Source: Smittium culicis
Lineage: Eukaryota > Kickxellomycota > Harpellomycetes > Harpellales > Legeriomycetaceae
Assembly: GCA_001970855.1 (NCBI GenBank)
Contig: LSSN01003237.1
Coordinates: forward strand, 1 to 49,295
Reading direction: 5' to 3'
DNA length: 49,295 nucleotides
Part shown: in pieces, positions 47,594-49,295 of the stretch
Numbering within the stretch: position 1 is the first letter of the stretch
How the letters are laid out: the number at the start of each line of letters is the position of its first letter
Made by a program: the position numbers and the translations under genes
The notes under the pieces: model-generated
The model's input: the letters and a program-made list of their open reading frames with translations, nothing else
Told to the model about the DNA's origin: nothing
The model's database searches: none

Positions 47594-49295
47594 CTTCCCT
47601 CCCCCCTTCTGCCTCGACTTTCCTGCTCCCAAGATCATTCACTATATACACACATCTTAACCCATCCACTTTTTTTATTTCATTTTTTTTTTACTAAACT
47701 CAGTTAATTTTCATTAGCCATATTTTTACCCTAATCTTTTTATATTACATTTCATATGTTTTATTCGCTTATAATAAATATCTAACTAATTTTTCGTCTT
47801 TATTATAATGAAATTCGCATTTTTGTATCGACTCGATATTTTCTATATTATGGTTGTTTTTTTTTTTTATCTTGGATTTTAATAATGTTATAGTTTTTAA
47901 TATATTTTTATTATTTTGATTTTATGCTAAGGTTTGTTTAATTTGAAAATTATATTAAAAGTCGTCTCGATTTATGTACGCATATTATTACATTTTTATT
48001 TGGAAAATAAAAAATTTCTTCAAGCCTAAAAAACTTGAAAATTTGATGAATTCAACAACCACTAATTCTCGGAATAAATAGTATTCATTTCATTTTTTGC
48101 ATCTTTTTCATTAACATAAAATTTAATAAAATGACATTATAAATTCTGTAAACTTAAATGATTATGGCTAGATAACCGATAAACATCCTTCTATGACCCC
48201 TTTAAAACTATGTACAAAGATAATTATAATTAAAATAAAATGATTGATGTACACTTGCATTGAATAGCACAAAATATAGAAATGAAAAAAAATTATCCGC
48301 AATTACTAATTTTTTTCCTCTTTACATCGTATTTTTACACACATTAATTTAACTATAGTATCGACAATCTGTTATTTATAAGAATCACCATTTGCTGAAA
48401 ATCATTCGTTGCCATCGATAATAACATTGAATATACTTGCATTTATATATTATTTATATATTTCAAACCAAGTGAAGGTAATTTTTATTATGTAGATTAT
48501 AATTATTTTTCGACAAAGTATATATAATTCTTTACAAATTATTACTTTTTTTTTTTACTCTTGTTTTTATTATCTACATACTTGTAATTAATTAACCATA
48601 TTGAGATTATTTTTTCATAAAATTGGCTATTAATTAATTTAAAAAACGTATTGTAATAACATCACACACCACTAAAAAAACTCCATTAAACTGATCATAT
48701 TTAATTTAATAGTAAAAAAAAAACAAGTAAACCTGTTTATCTATATTTAGATTAAATTTTCAATTTTACTATATAAAAATTAAAAATTTATAACCTTACC
48801 TTTAAGAATAAAAATTTTAGTTTTCTTATGGCTATAAAACTCGAATATGACCATGCTAAGTAATTTATCACACGAATAAACAAAAATTTATAATTTAAAT
48901 AAAAGCTAAAGCTAATTCCGATCTAAAAGCTTTTTTCGTTACTCGTGTGGCTTATACCGATATTTTTCGGTTCTTAATCTAAATAATTCGCTTAAAAAAG
49001 GTTCATAAAATTAATGTATAACTCAATGTCAAATAAATTTTTATAAATTTCTTGAGATGTGTTGTAAAAAATATGATTTGTGTATTATATTACACTTTTC
49101 ATTTCTTGCTATTTAGTCAGCTCATTAATAATATTAAAAAATTGCTCATATTGAAAAACAGCCAAAAAAAAATTCAATTCTGCAAAAATTATAGCTAAGC
49201 CTACATTTTTTATATATTTATATTAATAAATAAATTTTCACTTTGGGATTGTATACATAATTATTCACACATAAAAAATTTTATATGAATCGATC
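47594..49295. other. AT-rich 3' flank to window end
   Basis: Starts with a pyrimidine-rich 3' region (CCCTCCCCCCTTCTGCC) that likely lies in the Kap123 3' UTR, then AT-rich DNA with only very short frames. No further gene, RNA or repeat recognised. Confidence 0.6.

Overview
The window looks like nuclear DNA from an early-diverging fungus with a very A+T-rich genome. Genes carry several short, AT-rich spliceosomal introns (about 60-180 nt, donors mostly GTAAT/GTATT/GTACTT, acceptors TTTAG/TATAG), separated by long AT-rich spacers. A KRE2/MNT1 (GT15) mannosyltransferase, a STE11-type MAPKKK with SAM and Ras-binding domains and a P3A plasma-membrane H+-ATPase all point to Fungi. The AT bias and a DIRS-like tyrosine-recombinase retroelement would suit a Zoopagomycota/Kickxellomycotina-type lineage, but the exact taxon is inference.

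Layout: (1) 1-3238, minus: STE11/Byr2-type MAPKKK in 8 visible exons, cut by the left edge inside the kinase domain. (2) 3239-7775: AT-rich spacer with a GC-richer islet near 3431-3576 and a 13-G run. (3) about 7776-13400: a decayed DIRS-like YR retrotransposon (Gag, RT, RNase H, tyrosine recombinase) bounded by inverted repeats with a 62-bp internal inverted repeat. (4) 14108-15706, plus: single-exon GT15 mannosyltransferase. (5) 18217-19737, minus: PAK1IP1/MAK11 WD40 ribosome-assembly factor, 4 exons. (6) 19738-25189: spacer with three weak small-gene candidates, a twin hairpin and an A-rich satellite. (7) 25190-34899, minus: ATR/Rad3/Mec1 checkpoint kinase, 8 exons, 3040 residues. (8) 36202-38925, minus: single-exon PMA1-type proton ATPase. 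(9) 41644-42525, minus: short pinin homologue, 4 exons, the first with only 5 coding nt. (10) 44516-47593, plus: single-exon Kap123/importin-4 karyopherin, divergent from pinin across a spacer rich in CCAAT boxes.

The host genes are unrelated housekeeping and signalling genes: MAPK signalling, DNA-damage checkpoint, ribosome biogenesis, nuclear import, splicing-associated pinin, membrane energisation and protein O/N-mannosylation. I see no operon-like or cluster logic. Exon junctions were fixed by hand by requiring frame continuity and family similarity; the spliced lengths of the three complete multi-exon genes each sum to a multiple of three. The most unusual content is the DIRS-like element with its preserved inverted-repeat architecture. 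No clear new defence or biosynthetic system was found.
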